Below are positions 10,615 through 23,961 of a stretch of 64,000 nucleotides of DNA, in pieces; within the stretch, counting starts at the first letter, position 1, and each line of letters opens with the position of its first letter. Both the position numbers and the translations under genes were made by a program. The notes beneath the pieces were generated by a model that ran no database searches, was not told the DNA's origin, and worked only from the letters and a program-made list of their open reading frames with translations. The DNA is from Petrolisthes cinctipes (Eukaryota; Arthropoda; Malacostraca; Decapoda; Porcellanidae). The stretch lies in NCBI GenBank assembly GCA_033782935.1, contig JAWQEG010000084.1, forward strand, positions 930,001-994,000, read 5' to 3'.

Positions 10615-11115
10615 GTGTTAGAGTATTTTCAAAATACATGCTCAAAACATACTGAAAATCGATCTTTTAGGTGCACAAAAGTCGATATGTGCATGCATCT
10701 TCAGTACCTGTTTATATCTCAAATTCAGGCTCAAAACACCCGAAAATTCAATATTTTGGGGTCCCAGAAGCAATCTGTACATGCCTACTCAGTGTTAGAG
10801 TATTTTCAAAATACAGGCCCAAAACATGCTGAAAATCGATATTTTAGATGCCCAAAGTCAATATGTGCATGTATCTTCTGTACCCGTTTATATCTCAAAT
10901 TCAGGCTCAGAACACCCGAAAATTCAATATTTTGGGGTCCCAGAAGCAATCTGTACATGCCTACACAGTGCTAGAATATTTTTAAAATATAGGCTAAAAA
11001 CATGCTAAAAATCGACATTTTAGGTGCCAAAAAATCGATATCTCAAATTTAGTCCCAAAACACCCGAAAATTCGATATTTAGAGGTCCCAGAAGGTATCT
11101 GTACATGCCTACTCC

Positions 11116-11260
11116 GTGATAGAGTATTTTCAAAATACAGGGCCCAAAAGTCGATATGTGCATGCATCTTCTGTACCCGTTTATATCTCAAATTCTGGCC
11201 CTAAACACCCGAAAATTCGATATTTTGGGGTCCCAGAAGCGATCTGTACATGCCTACTCC
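11116..11260 (+). repeat. Scarred D monomer (D'), second copy
   Basis: Identical by eye to 6787-6931, including the gtgatagag opening and the 32-bp deletion. It opens the second 4,329-bp copy. Confidence 0.93.
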
Positions 11261-13264
11261 GTGTTAGAGTATTTTCAAAATTCAGGCCGAAAACATGCTG
11301 AAAATCGATATTTTTGTTGCCCAAAGTCAATATGTGCATGTATCTTCTGTACCCGTTTATATCTCAAATTCAGGCTCAAAACACCCGAAAATTCAATATT
11401 TTGGGGTCCCAGAAGCAATCTGTACATGCCTACTCAGTGCTAGAATATTTTCAAAATATAGGCTAAAAACATGCTAAAAATCGATCTTTTAGGTGCCAAA
11501 AAGTCGATATCTCAAATTAATTCCCAAAACACCCGAAAATTCGATATTTAGGGGTCCCAGAAGTGATCTGTACATGCCTACTCCGTGTTAGAGTATTTTC
11601 AAAATACATGCTCAAAACATACTGAAAATCGATCTTTTAGGTGCACAAAAGTCGATATGTGCATACATCTTCAGTACCCGTTTATATCTCAAATTCAGGC
11701 TCAAAACACCCGAAAATTCAATATTTTGGGGTCCCAGAAGCAATCTGTACATGCCTACTCAGTGTTAGAGTATTTTCAAAATACAGGCCCAAAACATGCT
11801 GAAAATCGATATTTTAGATGCCCAAAGTCAATATGTGCATGTATCTTCTGTACCCGTTTATATCTCAAATTCAGGCTCAAAACACCCGAAAATTCAATAT
11901 TTTGGGGTCCCAGAAGCAATCTGTACATGCATACTCAGTGCTAGAATATTTTCAAAATATAGGCTAAAAACATGCTAAAAATCGATCTTTTAGGTGCCAA
12001 AAAGTCGATATCTCAAATTCAGTCCCAAAACACCCGAAAATTCGATATTTAGGGGTCCCAGAAGCGATCTGTACATGCCTACTCCGTGTTAAAGTATTTT
12101 CAAAATACATGCTCAAAACATACTGAAAATCGATCTTTTAGGTGCACATAAGTCGATATGTGCATGCATCTTCAGTACCTGTTTATATCTCAAATTCAGG
12201 CTCAAAACACCCGAAAATTCAATATTTTGGGGTCCCAGAAGCAATCTGTACATGCCTACTCAGTGTTAGAGTATTTTCAAAATACAGGCCCAAAACATGC
12301 TGAAAATCGATATTTTAGATGCCCAAAGTCAATATGTGCATGTATCTTCTGTACCCGTTTATATCTCAAATTCAGGCTCAGAACACCCGAAAATTCAATA
12401 TTTTGGGGTCCCAGAAGCAATCTGTACATGCCTACACAGTGCTAGAATATTTTTAAAATATAGGCTAAAAACATGCTAAAAATCGACATTTTAGGTGCCA
12501 AAAAATCGATATCTCAAATTCATTCCCAAAACACCCGAAAATTCGATATTTAGAGGTCCCAGAAGGTATCTGTACATGCTTACTTCGTGTTAGAGTATTT
12601 TCAAAATACAGGCCAAAAACATACTGAAAATCGATCTTTTAGGTGCCCAAAAGTCGATATGTGCATGCATCTTCTGTACCCGTTTATATCTCAAATTCTG
12701 GCCCTAAACACCCGAAAATTCGATATTTTGGGGTCCCAGAAGCGATCTGTACATGCCTACTCCGTGTTAGAGTATTTTCAAAATACAGGCCCAAAACATG
12801 CTGAAAATCGATATTTTTGGTGCCCAAAGTCAATATGTACATGTATCTTCTGTACCCGTTTATATCTCAAATTCAGGCTCAAAACACCCGAAAATTCAAT
12901 ATTTTGGGGTCCCAGAAGCAATCTGTACATGCCTACTCAGTGCTAGAATATTTTCAAAATATAGGCTAAAAACATGCTAAAAATCGATCTTTTAGGTGCC
13001 AAAAAGTCGATATCTCAAATTCAGTCCCAAAACACCCGAAAATTCGATATTTAGGGGTCCCAGAAGCGATCTGTACATGCCTACTCCGTGTTAGAGTATT
13101 TTCAAAATACATGCTCAAAACATACTGAAAATCGATCTTTTAGGTGCACAAAAGTCGATATGTGCATGCATCTTCAGTACCTGTTTATATCTCAAATTCA
13201 GGCTCAAAACACCCGAAAATTCAATATTTTGGGGTCCCAGAAGCAATCTGTACATGCCTACTCA

Positions 13265-13440
13265 GTGTTAGAGTATTTTCAAAATACAGGCCCAAAACAT
13301 GCTGAAAATCGATATTTTAGATGCCCAAAGTCAATATGTGCATGTATCTTCTGTACCCGTTTATATCTCAAATTCAGGCTCAGAACACCCGAAAATTCAA
13401 TATTTAGAGGTCCCAGAAGGTATCTGTACATGCTTACTTC
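13265..13440 (+). repeat. B/C2 chimeric monomer, second copy
   Basis: Same junction as 8936-9111, displaced by 4,329 bp and followed directly by D at 13441. Confidence 0.92.
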
Positions 13441-15444
13441 GTGTTAGAGTATTTTCAAAATACAGGCCAAAAACATACTGAAAATCGATCTTTTAGGTGC
13501 CCAAAAGTCGATATGTGCATGCATCTTCTGTACCCGTTTATATCTCAAATTCTGGCCCTAAACACCCGAAAATTCGATATTTTGGGGTCCCAGAAGCGAT
13601 CTGTACATGCCTACTCCGTGTTAGAGTATTTTCAAAATACAGGCCCAAAACATGCTGAAAATCGATATTTTTGGTGCCCAAAGTCAATATGTACATGTAT
13701 CTTCTGTACCCGTTTATATCTCAAATTCAGGCTCAAAACACCCGAAAATTCAATATTTTGGGGTCCCAGAAGCAATCTGTACATGCCTACTCAGTGCTAG
13801 AATATTTTCAAAATATAGGCTAAAAACATGCTAAAAATCGATCTTTTAGGTGCCAAAAAGTCGATATCTCAAATTCAGTCCCAAAACACCCGAAAATTCG
13901 ATATTTAGGGGTCCCAGAAGCGATCTGTACATGCCTACTCCGTGTTAGAGTATTTTCAAAATACATGCTCAAAACATACTGAAAATCGATCTTTTAGGTG
14001 CACAAAAGTCGATATGTGCATGCATCTTCAGTACCTGTTTATATCTCAAATTCAGGCTCAAAACACCCGAAAATTCAATATTTTGGGGTCCCAGAAGCAA
14101 TCTGTACATGCCTACTCAGTGTTAGAGTATTTTCAAAATACAGGCCCAAAACATGCTGAAAATCGATATTTTAGATGCCCAAAGTAAATATGTGCATGTA
14201 TCTTCTGTACCCGTTTATATCTCAAATTCAGGCTCAGAACACCCGAAAATTCAATATTTTGGGGTCCCAGAAGCAATCTGTACATGCCTACACAGTGCTA
14301 GAATATTTTTAAAATATAGGCTAAAAACATGCTAAAAATCGACATTTTAGGTGCCAAAAAATCGATATCTCAAATTCAGTCCCAAAACACCCGAAAATTC
14401 GATATTTAGAGGTCCCAGAAGGTATCTGTACATGCTTACTCCGTGTTAGAGTATTTTCAAAATACAGGCCAAAAACATACTGAAAATCGATCTTTTAGGT
14501 GCCCAAAAGTCGATATGTGCATGCATCTTCTGTACCCGTTTATATCTCAAATTCTGGCCCTAAACACCCGAAAATTCGATATTTTGGGGTCCCAGAAGCG
14601 ATCTGTACATGCCTACTCCGTGTTAGAGTATTTTCAAAATTCAGGCCCAAAACATGCTGAAAATCGATATTTTTGGTGCCCAAAGTCAATATGTACATGT
14701 ATCTTCTGTACCCGTTTATATCTCAAATTCAGGCTCAAAACACCCGAAAATTCAATATTTTGGGGTCCCAGAAGCAATCTGTACATGCCTACTCAGTGCT
14801 AGAATATTTTCAAAATATAGGCTAAAAACATGCTAAAAATCGATCTTTTAGGTGCCAAAAAGTCGATATCTCAAATTCAGTCCCAAAACACCCGAAAATT
14901 CGATATTTAGGGGTCCCAGAAGCGATCTGTACATGCCTACTCCGTGTTAGAGTATTTTCAAAATACATGCTCAAAACATACTGAAAATCGATCTTTTAGG
15001 TGCACAAAAGTCGATATGTGCATGCATCTTCAGTACCTGTTTATATCTCAAATTCAGGCTCAAAACACCCGAAAATTCAATATTTTGGGGTCCCAGAAGC
15101 AATCTGTACATGCCTACTCAGTGTTAGAGTATTTTCAAAATACAGGCCCAAAACATGCTGAAAATCGATATTTTAGATGCCCAAAGTCAATATGTGCATG
15201 TATCTTCTGTACCCGTTTATATCTCAAATTCAGGCTCAGAACACCCGAAAATTCAATATTTTGGGGTCCCAGAAGCAATCTGTACATGCCTACACAGTGC
15301 TAGAATATTTTTAAAATATAGGCTAAAAACATGCTAAAAATCGACATTTTAGGTGCCAAAAAATCGATATCTCAAATTCAGTCCCAAAACACCCGAAAAT
15401 TCGATATTTAGAGGTCCCAGAAGGTATCTGTACATGCTTACTCC

Positions 15445-15945
15445 GTGTTAGAGTATTTTCAAAATACAGGCCAAAAACATACTGAAAATCGATCTTTTAG
15501 GTGCCCAAAAGTCGATATGTGCATGCATCTTCTGTACCCGTTTATATCTCAAATTCTGGCCCTAAACACCCGAAAATTCGATATTTTGGGGTCCCAGAAG
15601 CGATCTGTACATGCCTACTCCGTGTTAGAGTATTTTCAAAATTCAGGCCCAAAACATGCTGAAAATCGATATTTTTGGTGCCCAAAGTCAATATGTACAT
15701 GTATCTTCTGTACCCGTTTATATCTCAAATTCAGGCTCAAAACACCCGAAAATTCAATATTTTGGGGTCCCAGAAGCAATCTGTACATGCCTACTCAGTG
15801 CTAGAATATTTTCAAAATATAGGCTAAAAACATGCTAAAAATCGATCTTTTAGGTGCCAAAAAGTCGATATCTCAAATTCAGTCCCAAAACACCCGAAAA
15901 TTCGATATTTAGGGGTCCCAGAAGCGATCTGTACAAAAGTCGATA
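15445..15945 (+). repeat. Intact D-E-C1 trimer linking the 4,329- and 2,432-bp duplications
   Basis: An intact D, E and C1 of 177, 176 and 148 bp. It belongs to neither duplication's private-marker set. Confidence 0.85.
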
Positions 15946-16049
15946 TGTGCATGCATCTTCAGTACCCGTTTATATCTCAAATTCAGGCTCAAAACACCCG
16001 AAAATTCAATATTTTGGGGTCCCAGAAGCAATCTGTACATGCCTACTCA
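15946..16049 (+). repeat. Scarred A monomer (A'), 104 bp, 73-bp deletion
   Basis: Position 15936 onward reads tgtacaaaagtcgatatg: 73 bp covering the start of A through ggtgcaca is absent, so C1's tail tgtaca runs into A's aaagtcg. The trinucleotide aca at both ends of the lost segment suggests a short-homology deletion. The same scar recurs at 18378-18481. The 104-bp span is inferred from the expected start after C1. Confidence 0.92.
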
Positions 16050-17728
16050 GTGTTAGAGTATTTTCAAAATACAGGCCCAAAACATGTTGAAAATCGATAT
16101 TTTAGATGCCCAAAGTCAATATGTGCATGTATCTTCTGTACCCGTTTATATCTCAAATTCAGGCTCAAAACACCCGAAAATTCAATATTTTGGGGTCCCA
16201 GAAGCAATCTGTACATGCCTACACAGTGCTAGAATAATTTCAAAATATAGGCTAAAAACATGCTAAAAATCGACATTTTAGGTGCCAAAAAATCGATATC
16301 TCAAATTCAGCCCCAAAACACCCGAAAATTCGATATTTAGAGGTCCCAGAAGGTATCTGTACATGCCTACTCCGTGTTAGAGTATTTTAAAAATACAGGC
16401 CAAAAACATACTGAAAATCGATCTTTTAGGTGCCCAAAAGTCGATATGTGCATGCATCTTCTGTACCCGTTTATATCTCAAATTCTGGCCCTAAACACCC
16501 GAAAATTCGATATTTTGGGGTCCCAGAAGCGATCTGTACATGCCTACTCCGTGTTAGAGTATTTTCAAAATTCAGGCCCAAAACATGCTGAAAATCGATA
16601 TTTTTGGTGCCCAAAGTCAATATGTACATGTATCTTCTGTACCCGTTTATATCTCAAATTCAGGCTCAAAACACCCGAAAATTCAATATTTTGGGGTCCC
16701 AGAAGCAATCTGTACATGCCTACTCAGTGCTAGAATATTTTCAAAATATAGGCTAAAAACATGCTAAAAATCGATCTTTTAGGTGCCAAAAAGTCGATAT
16801 CTCAAATTCAGTCCCAAAACACCCGAAAATTCGATATTTAGGGGTCCCAGAAGCGATCTGTACATGCCTACTCCGTGTTAGAGTATTTTCAAAATACATG
16901 CTCAAAACATACTGAAAATCGATCTTTTAGGTGCACAAAAGTCGATATGTGCATGCATCTTCAGTACCTGTTTATATCTCAAATTCAGGCTCAAAACACC
17001 CGAAAATTCAATATTTTGGGGTCCCAGAAGCAATCTGTACATGCCTACTCAGTGTTAGAGTATTTTCAAAATACAGGCCCAAAACATGCTGAAAATCGAT
17101 ATTTAAGATGCCCAAAGTCAATATGTGCATGTATCTTCTGTACCCGTTTATATCTCAAATTCAGGCTCAGAACACCCGAAAATTCAATATTTTGGGGTCC
17201 CAGAAGCAATCTGTACATGCCTACACAGTGCTAGAATATTTTTAAAATATAGGCTAAAAACATGCTAAAAATCGACATTTTAGGTGCCAAAAAATCGATA
17301 TCTCAAATTCAGTCCCAAAACACCCGAAAATTCGATATTTAGAGGTCCCAGAAGGTATCTGTACATGCTTACTCCGTGTTAGAGTATTTTCAAAATACAG
17401 GCCAAAAACATACTGAAAATCGATCTTTTAGGTGCCCAAAAGTCGATATGTGCATGCATCTTCTGTACCCGTTTATATCTCAAATTCTGGCCCTAAACAC
17501 CCGAAAATTCGATATTTTGGGGTCCCAGAAGCGATCTGTACATGCCTACTCCGTGTTAGAGTATTTTCAAAATTCAGGCCCAAAACATGCTGAAAATCGA
17601 TATTTTTGGTGCCCAAAGTCAATATGTACATGTATCTTCTGTACCCGTTTATATCTCAAATTCAGGCTCAAAACACCCGAAAATTCAATATTTTGGGGTC
17701 CCAGAAGCAATCTGTACATGCCTACTCA

Positions 17729-17876
17729 GTGCTAGAATATTTTCAAAATATAGGCTAAAAACATGCTAAAAATCGATCTTTTAGGTGCCAAAAAGTCGAT
17801 ATCTCAAATTCAGTCCCAAAACACCCGAAAATTCGATATTTAGAGGTCCCAGAAGGTATCTGTACATGCCTACTCC
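17729..17876 (+). repeat. C1/C2 chimeric monomer at a duplication joint
   Basis: Starts as C1 (ctcagtgctag, aaatcgatcttttagg, aaaaagtcgatatc) and ends as C2 (tttagaggtcccagaaggta), then enters D at 17877. It lies where two D-E trimers meet (17376 and 17877), the order expected if unequal exchange occurred between a C1 and a C2. Confidence 0.88.
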
Positions 17877-18377
17877 GTGTTAGAGTATTTTCAAAATACA
17901 GGCCAAAAACATACTGAAAATCGATCTTTTAGGTGCCCAAAAGTCGATATGTGCATGCATCTTCTGTACCCGTTTATATCTCAAATTCAGGCCCTAAACA
18001 CCCGAAAATTCGATATTTTGGGGTCCCAGAAGCGATCTGTACATGCCTACTCCGTGTTAGAGTATTTTCAAAATTCAGGCCCAAAACATGCTGAAAATCG
18101 ATATTTTTGGTGCCCAAAGTCAATATGTACATGTATCTTCTGTACCCGTTTATATCTCAAATTCAGGCTCAAAACACCCGAAAATTCAATATTTTGGGGT
18201 CCCAGAAGCAATCTGTACATGCCTACTCAGTGCTAGAATATTTTCAAAATATAGGCTAAAAACATGCTAAAAATCGATCTTTTAGGTGCCAAAAAGTCGA
18301 TATCTCAAATTCAGTCCCAAAACACCCGAAAATTCGATATTTAGGGGTCCCAGAAGCGATCTGTACAAAAGTCGATA

Positions 18378-18481
18378 TGTGCATGCATCTTCAGTACCCG
18401 TTTATATCTCAAATTCAGGCTCAAAACACCCGAAAATTCAATATTTTGGGGTCCCAGAAGCAATCTGTACATGCCTACTCA
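18378..18481 (+). repeat. Scarred A monomer (A'), second copy
   Basis: Same 73-bp deletion as 15946-16049, with the junction near 18364-18370. It marks the second 2,432-bp copy. Confidence 0.92.
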
Positions 18482-20308
18482 GTGTTAGAGTATTTTCAAA
18501 ATACAGGCCCAAAACATGTTGAAAATCGATATTTTAGATGCCCAAAGTCAATATGTGCATGTATCTTCTGTACCCGTTTATATCTCAAATTCAGGCTCAA
18601 AACACCCGAAAATTCAATATTTTGGGGTCCCAGAAGCAATCTGTACATGCCTACACAGTGCTAGAATAATTTCAAAATATAGGCTAAAAACATGCTAAAA
18701 ATCGACATTTTAGGTGCCAAAAAATCGATATCTCAAATTCAGCCCCAAAACACCCGAAAATTCGATATTTAGAGGTCCCAGAAGGTATCTGTACATGCCT
18801 ACTCCGTGTTAGAGTATTTTAAAAATACAGGCCAAAAACATACTGAAAATCGATCTTTTAGGTGCCCAAAAGTCGATATGTGCATGCATCTTCTGTACCC
18901 GTTTATATCTCAAATTCTGGCCCTAAACACCCGAAAATTCGATATTTTGGGGTCCCAGAAGCGATCTGTACATGCCTACTCCGTGTTAGAGTATTTTCAA
19001 AATACAGGCCCAAAACATGCTGAAAATCGATATTTTTGGTGCCCAAAGTCAATATGTACATGTATCTTCTGTACCCGTTTATATCTCAAATTCAGGCTCA
19101 AAACACCCGAAAATTCAATATTTTGGGGTCCCAGAAGCAATCTGTACATGCCTACTCAGTGCTAGAATATTTTCAAAATATAGGCTAAAAACATGCTAAA
19201 AATCGATCTTTTAGGTGCCAAAAAGTCGATATCTCAAATTCAGTCCCAAAACACCCGAAAATTCGATATTTAGGGGTCCCAGAAGCGATCTGTACATGCC
19301 TACTCCGTGTTAGAGTATTTTCAAAATACATGCTCAAAACATACTGAAAATCGATCTTTTAGGTGCACAAAAGTCGATATGTGCATGCATCTTCAGTACC
19401 TGTTTATATCTCAAATTCAGGCTCGAAACACCCGAAAATTCAATATTTTGGGGTCCCAGAAGCAATCTGTACATGCCTACTCAGTGTTAGAGTATTTTCA
19501 AAATACAGGCCCAAAACATGCTGAAAATCGATATTTAAGATGCCCAAAGTCAATATGTGCATGTATCTTCTGTACCCGTTTATATCTCAAATTCAGGCTC
19601 AGAACACCCGAAAATTCAATATTTTGGGGTCCCAGAAGCAATCTGTACATGCCTACACAGTGCTAGAATATTTTTAAAATATAGGCTAAAAACATGCTAA
19701 AAATCGACATTTTAGGTGCCAAAAAATCGATATCTCAAATTCAGTCCCAAAACACCCGAAAATTCGATATTTAGAGGTCCCAGAAGGTATCTGTACATGC
19801 TTACTCCGTGTTAGAGTATTTTCAAAATACAGGCCAAAAACATACTGAAAATCGATCTTTTAGGTGCCCAAAAGTCGATATGTGCATGCATCTTCTGTAC
19901 CCGTTTATATCTCAAATTCTGGCCCTAAACACCCGAAAATTCGATATTTTGGGGTCCCAGAAGCGATCTGTACATGCCTACTCCGTGTTAGAGTATTTTC
20001 AAAATTCAGGCCCAAAACATGCTGAAAATCGATATTTTTGGTGCCCAAAGTCAATATGTACATGTATCTTCTGTACCCGTTTATATCTCAAATTCAGGCT
20101 CAAAACACCCGAAAATTCAATATTTTGGGGTCCCAGAAGCAATCTGTACATGCCTACTCAGTGCTAGAATATTTTCAAAATATAGGCTAAAAACATGCTA
20201 AAAATCGATCTTTTAGGTGCCAAAAAGTCGATATCTCAAATTCAGTCCCAAAACACCCGAAAATTCGATATTTAGGGGTCCCAGAAGCGATCTGTACATG
20301 CCTACTCC
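18378..20308 (+). repeat. Block 3b: second, partial copy of the 2,432-bp unit (1,931 bp)
   Basis: Repeats A'-B-C2, D-E-C1, A-B-C2, D-E-C1 with the block 3a private markers at a 2,432-bp offset. Visible differences are E at 18983 (aatacaggccc in place of aattcaggccc) and ggctcgaaac near 19424. It ends at 20309, where an A trimer replaces the final D-E-C1 of copy 1. Confidence 0.93.
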
Positions 20309-23300
20309 GTGTTAGAGTATTTTCAAAATACATGCTCAAAACATACTGAAAATCGATCTTTTAGGTGCACAAAAGTCGATATGTGCATGCAACTTCAGTA
20401 CCCGTTTATATCTCAAATTCAGGCTCAAAACACCCGAAAATTCAATATTTTGGGGTCCCAGAAGCAATCTGTACATGCCTACTCAGTGTTAGAGTATTTT
20501 CAAAATTCAGGCCCAAAACATGCTGAAAATCGATATTTTTAGTGTCCAAAGTCAATATGTGCATGTATCTTCTGTACCCGTTTATATCTCAAATTCAGGC
20601 TCAAAACACCCGAAAATTCAATATTTTGGGGTCCCAGAAGCAATCTGTACATGCTTACTCAGTGCTAGAATATTTTCAAAATATAGGCTAAAAACATGCT
20701 AAAAATCGATCTTTTAGGTGCCAAAAAGTCGATATCTCAAATTCAGTCCCAAAACACCCTAAAATTCGATATTTAGGGGTCCCAGAAGCGATCTGTACAT
20801 GCCTACTCCGTGTTAGAGTATTTTCAAAATACATGCTCAAAACATACTGAAAATCGATCTTTTAGGTGCACAAAAGTCGATATGTGCATGCATCTTCAGT
20901 ACCCGTTTATATCTCAAATTCAGGCTCAAAACACCCGAAAATTCAATATTTTGGGGTCCCAGAAGCAATCTGTACATGCCTACTCAGTGTTAGAGTATTT
21001 TCAAAATACAGGCCCAAAACATGCTGAAAATCGATATTTTAGATGCCCAAAGTCAATATGTGCATGTATCTTCTGTACCCGTTTATATCTCAAATTCAGG
21101 CTCAAAACACCCGAAAATTCAATATTTTGGGGTCCCAGAAGCAATCTGTACATGCCTACACAGTGCTAGAATATTTTCAAAATATAGGTTAAAAACATGC
21201 TAAAAATCGACATTTTAGGTGCCAAAAAATCGATATCTCAAATTCAGTCCGAAAACACCCGAAAATTCGATATTTAGAGGTCCCAGAAGGTATCTGTACA
21301 TGCCTACTCCGTGTTAGAGTATTTTCAAAATACAGGCCAAAAACATACTGAAAATCGATCTTTTAGGTGCCCAAAAGTCGATATGTGCATGCATCTTCTG
21401 TACCCGTTAATATCTCAAATTCTGACCCTAAACACCCGAAAATTCGATATTTTGGGGTCCCAGAAGCAATCTGTACATGCCTACTCAGTGTTAGAGTATT
21501 TTCAAAATTCAGGCCCAAAACATGCTGAAAATCGATATTTTTGGTGCCCAAAGTCAATATGTGCATGCATCTTCTGTACCCGTTTATATCTCAAATTCAG
21601 GCTCAAAACACCCGAAAATTCAATATTTTGGGGTCCCAGAAGCAATCTGTACATGCCTACACAGTGCTAGAATATTTTCAAAATATAGGCTAAAAACATG
21701 CTAAAAATCGACATTTTAGGTGCCAAAAAATCGATATCTCAAATTCAGTCCCAAAACACCCGAAAATTCGATATTTAGAGGTCCCAGAAGGTATCTGTAC
21801 ATGCCTACTCCGTGTTAGAGTATTTTCAAAATACAGTCTCAAAACATACTGAAAATCGATCTTTTAGGTGCCCAAAAGTCGATATGTGCATGCATCTTCT
21901 GTACCCGTTTATATCTCAAATTCTGACCCTAAACACCCGAAAATTCGATATTTTGGGGTCCCAGAAGCGATCTGTACATGCCTACTCCGTGTTAGAGTAT
22001 TTTCAAAATTCAGGCCCAAAACATGCTGAAAATCGATATTTTTGGTGCCCAAAGTCAATATGTGCATGTATCTTCTGTACCCGTTTATATCTCAAATTCA
22101 GGCTCAAAACACCCGAAAATTCAATATTTTGGGGTCCCAGAAGCAATCTGTACAGTGCTAGAATATTTTCAAAATATAGGCTAAAAACAAGCTAAAAATC
22201 GATCTTTTAGGTGCCAAAAAGTCGATATCTCAAATTTAGTCCCAAAACACCCGAAAATTCGATATTTAGGGGTCCCAGAAGCGATCTGGACATGCCTACT
22301 CCGTGTTAGAGTATTTTCAAAATACATGCTCAAAACATACTGAAAATCGATCTTTTAGGTGCACAAAAGTCGATATGTGCATGCATCTTCAGTACCCGTT
22401 TATATCTCAAATTCTGGCCCTAAACACCCGAAAATTCAATATTTTGGGGTCCCAGAAGCAATCTGTACATGCCTACTCCGTGTTAGAGTATTTTCAAAAT
22501 TCAGGCCCAAAACATGCTGAAAATCGATATTTTTGGTTCCCAAAGTCAATATGTGCATGTATCTTCTGTACCCGTTTATATCTCAAATTCAGGCTCAAAA
22601 CACCCGAAAATTCAATATTTTGGGGTCCCAGAAGCAATCTGTACATTCCTACTCAGTGCTAGAATATTTTCAAAATATAGGCTAAACACATGCTAAAAAT
22701 CAATCTTTTAGGTGCCAAAAAGTCGATATCCCAAATTCAGTCCCAAAACACCAGAAAATTCGATATTTAGGGGTCCCAGAAGCGATCTGTACATGCCTAC
22801 TCCGTGTTAGAGTATTTTCAAAATACATGCTCAAAACATACTGAAAATCGATCTTTTAGGTGCACAAAAGTCGATATGTGCATGCAACTTCAGTACCCGT
22901 TTATATCTCAAATTCAGGCTCAAAACACCCGAAAATTCAATATTTTGGGGTCCCAGAAGCAATCTGTACATGCCTACTCAGTGTTAGAGTATTTTCAAAA
23001 TACAGGCCCGAAACATGCTGAAAATCGATATTTTAGATGCCCAAAGTCAATATGTGCATGTATCTTCTGTACCCGTTTATATCTCAAATTCAGGCTCAAA
23101 ACACCCGAAAAATCAATATTTTGGGGTCCCAGAAGCAATCTGTACATGCCTACACAGTGCTAGAATATTTTCAAAATATAGGCTAAAAACATGCTAAAAA
23201 TCGACATTTTAGGTGCCAAAAAATCGATATCTCAAATTCAGTCCCAAAACACCCGAAAATTCGATATTTAGAGGTCCCAGAAGGTATCTGTACCTGCCTA

Positions 23301-23961
23301 CTCCATGTTAGAGTATTTTCAAAATACAGGCCAAAAACATACTGAAAATCGATCTTTTAGGTGCCCAAAAGTCGATATGTGCATGCATCTTCTGTACCCG
23401 TTTATATCTCAAATTCTGGCCCTAAACACCCGAAAATTCGATATTTTGGGGTCCCAGAAGCGATCTGTACATGCCTACTCCGTGTTCGAGTATTTTCAAA
23501 ATTCAGGCCCAAAACATGCTGAAAATCGATATTTTTGGTGCCCAAAGTCAATATGTGCATGTATCTTCTGTACCCGTTTATATCTCAAATTCAGGCTCAA
23601 AACACCCGAAAATTCAATATTTTGGGGTCCCAGAAGCAATCTGTACAGTGCTAGAATATTTTCAAAATATAGGCTAAAAACATGCTAAAAATCGATCTTT
23701 TAGGTGCCAAAAAGTCGATATCTCAAATTCAGTCCCAAAACACCCGAAAATTCGATATTTTGGGGTCCCAGAAGCAATCTGTACATGCCTACTCAGAGTT
23801 AGAGTATTTTCAAAATTCAGGCCCAAAACATGCTGAAAATCGATATTTTTGGTGCCCAAAGTCAATATGTGCATGTATCTTCTGTACCCGTTTATATCTC
23901 AAATTCAGGCTCAAAACACCCGAAAATTCAATATTTTGGGGTCCCAGAAGCAATCTGTACA

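Larger units (their letters stand above)
6787..11115 (+). repeat. Block 2a: first copy of a 4,329-bp tandem duplication
   Basis: Order: D' (32-bp deleted)-E-C1 (469), A-B-C1 (501), A-B-C2 (501), D-E-C1 (501), A-B (353), D-E-C1, A-B-C2, D-E-C1, A-B-C2; the lengths sum to 4,329. Private markers recur exactly 4,329 bp later, including tgatagag at 6787, tttttgttgcc in E, caaattaattccc near 7186 and gcatacatc near 7331. The homologous tract begins just after about 6655, where copy 1 has attttcaaaat and copy 2 has atttttaaaat. Confidence 0.95.
11116..15444 (+). repeat. Block 2b: second copy of the 4,329-bp tandem duplication
   Basis: Repeats block 2a nearly base for base. Differences I can see are few: position 9610 reads cctaatccg where this copy has cctactccg, and this copy has aaagtaaatatg near 14184 where the first has aaagtcaatatg. 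The copy ends before 15445, where an intact D replaces the deleted D'. Confidence 0.95.
15946..18377 (+). repeat. Block 3a: first copy of a 2,432-bp duplication
   Basis: Order: A' (73-bp deleted)-B-C2 (428), D-E-C1, A-B-C2, D-E-C (C1/C2 chimera), D-E-C1, summing to 2,432. Private markers shared with the next copy are aacatgttgaa in B, agaataatttc in C2, cagccccaaaac in C2, gtattttaaaaatacagg in D and gatatttaagatg in the second B. Confidence 0.94.
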
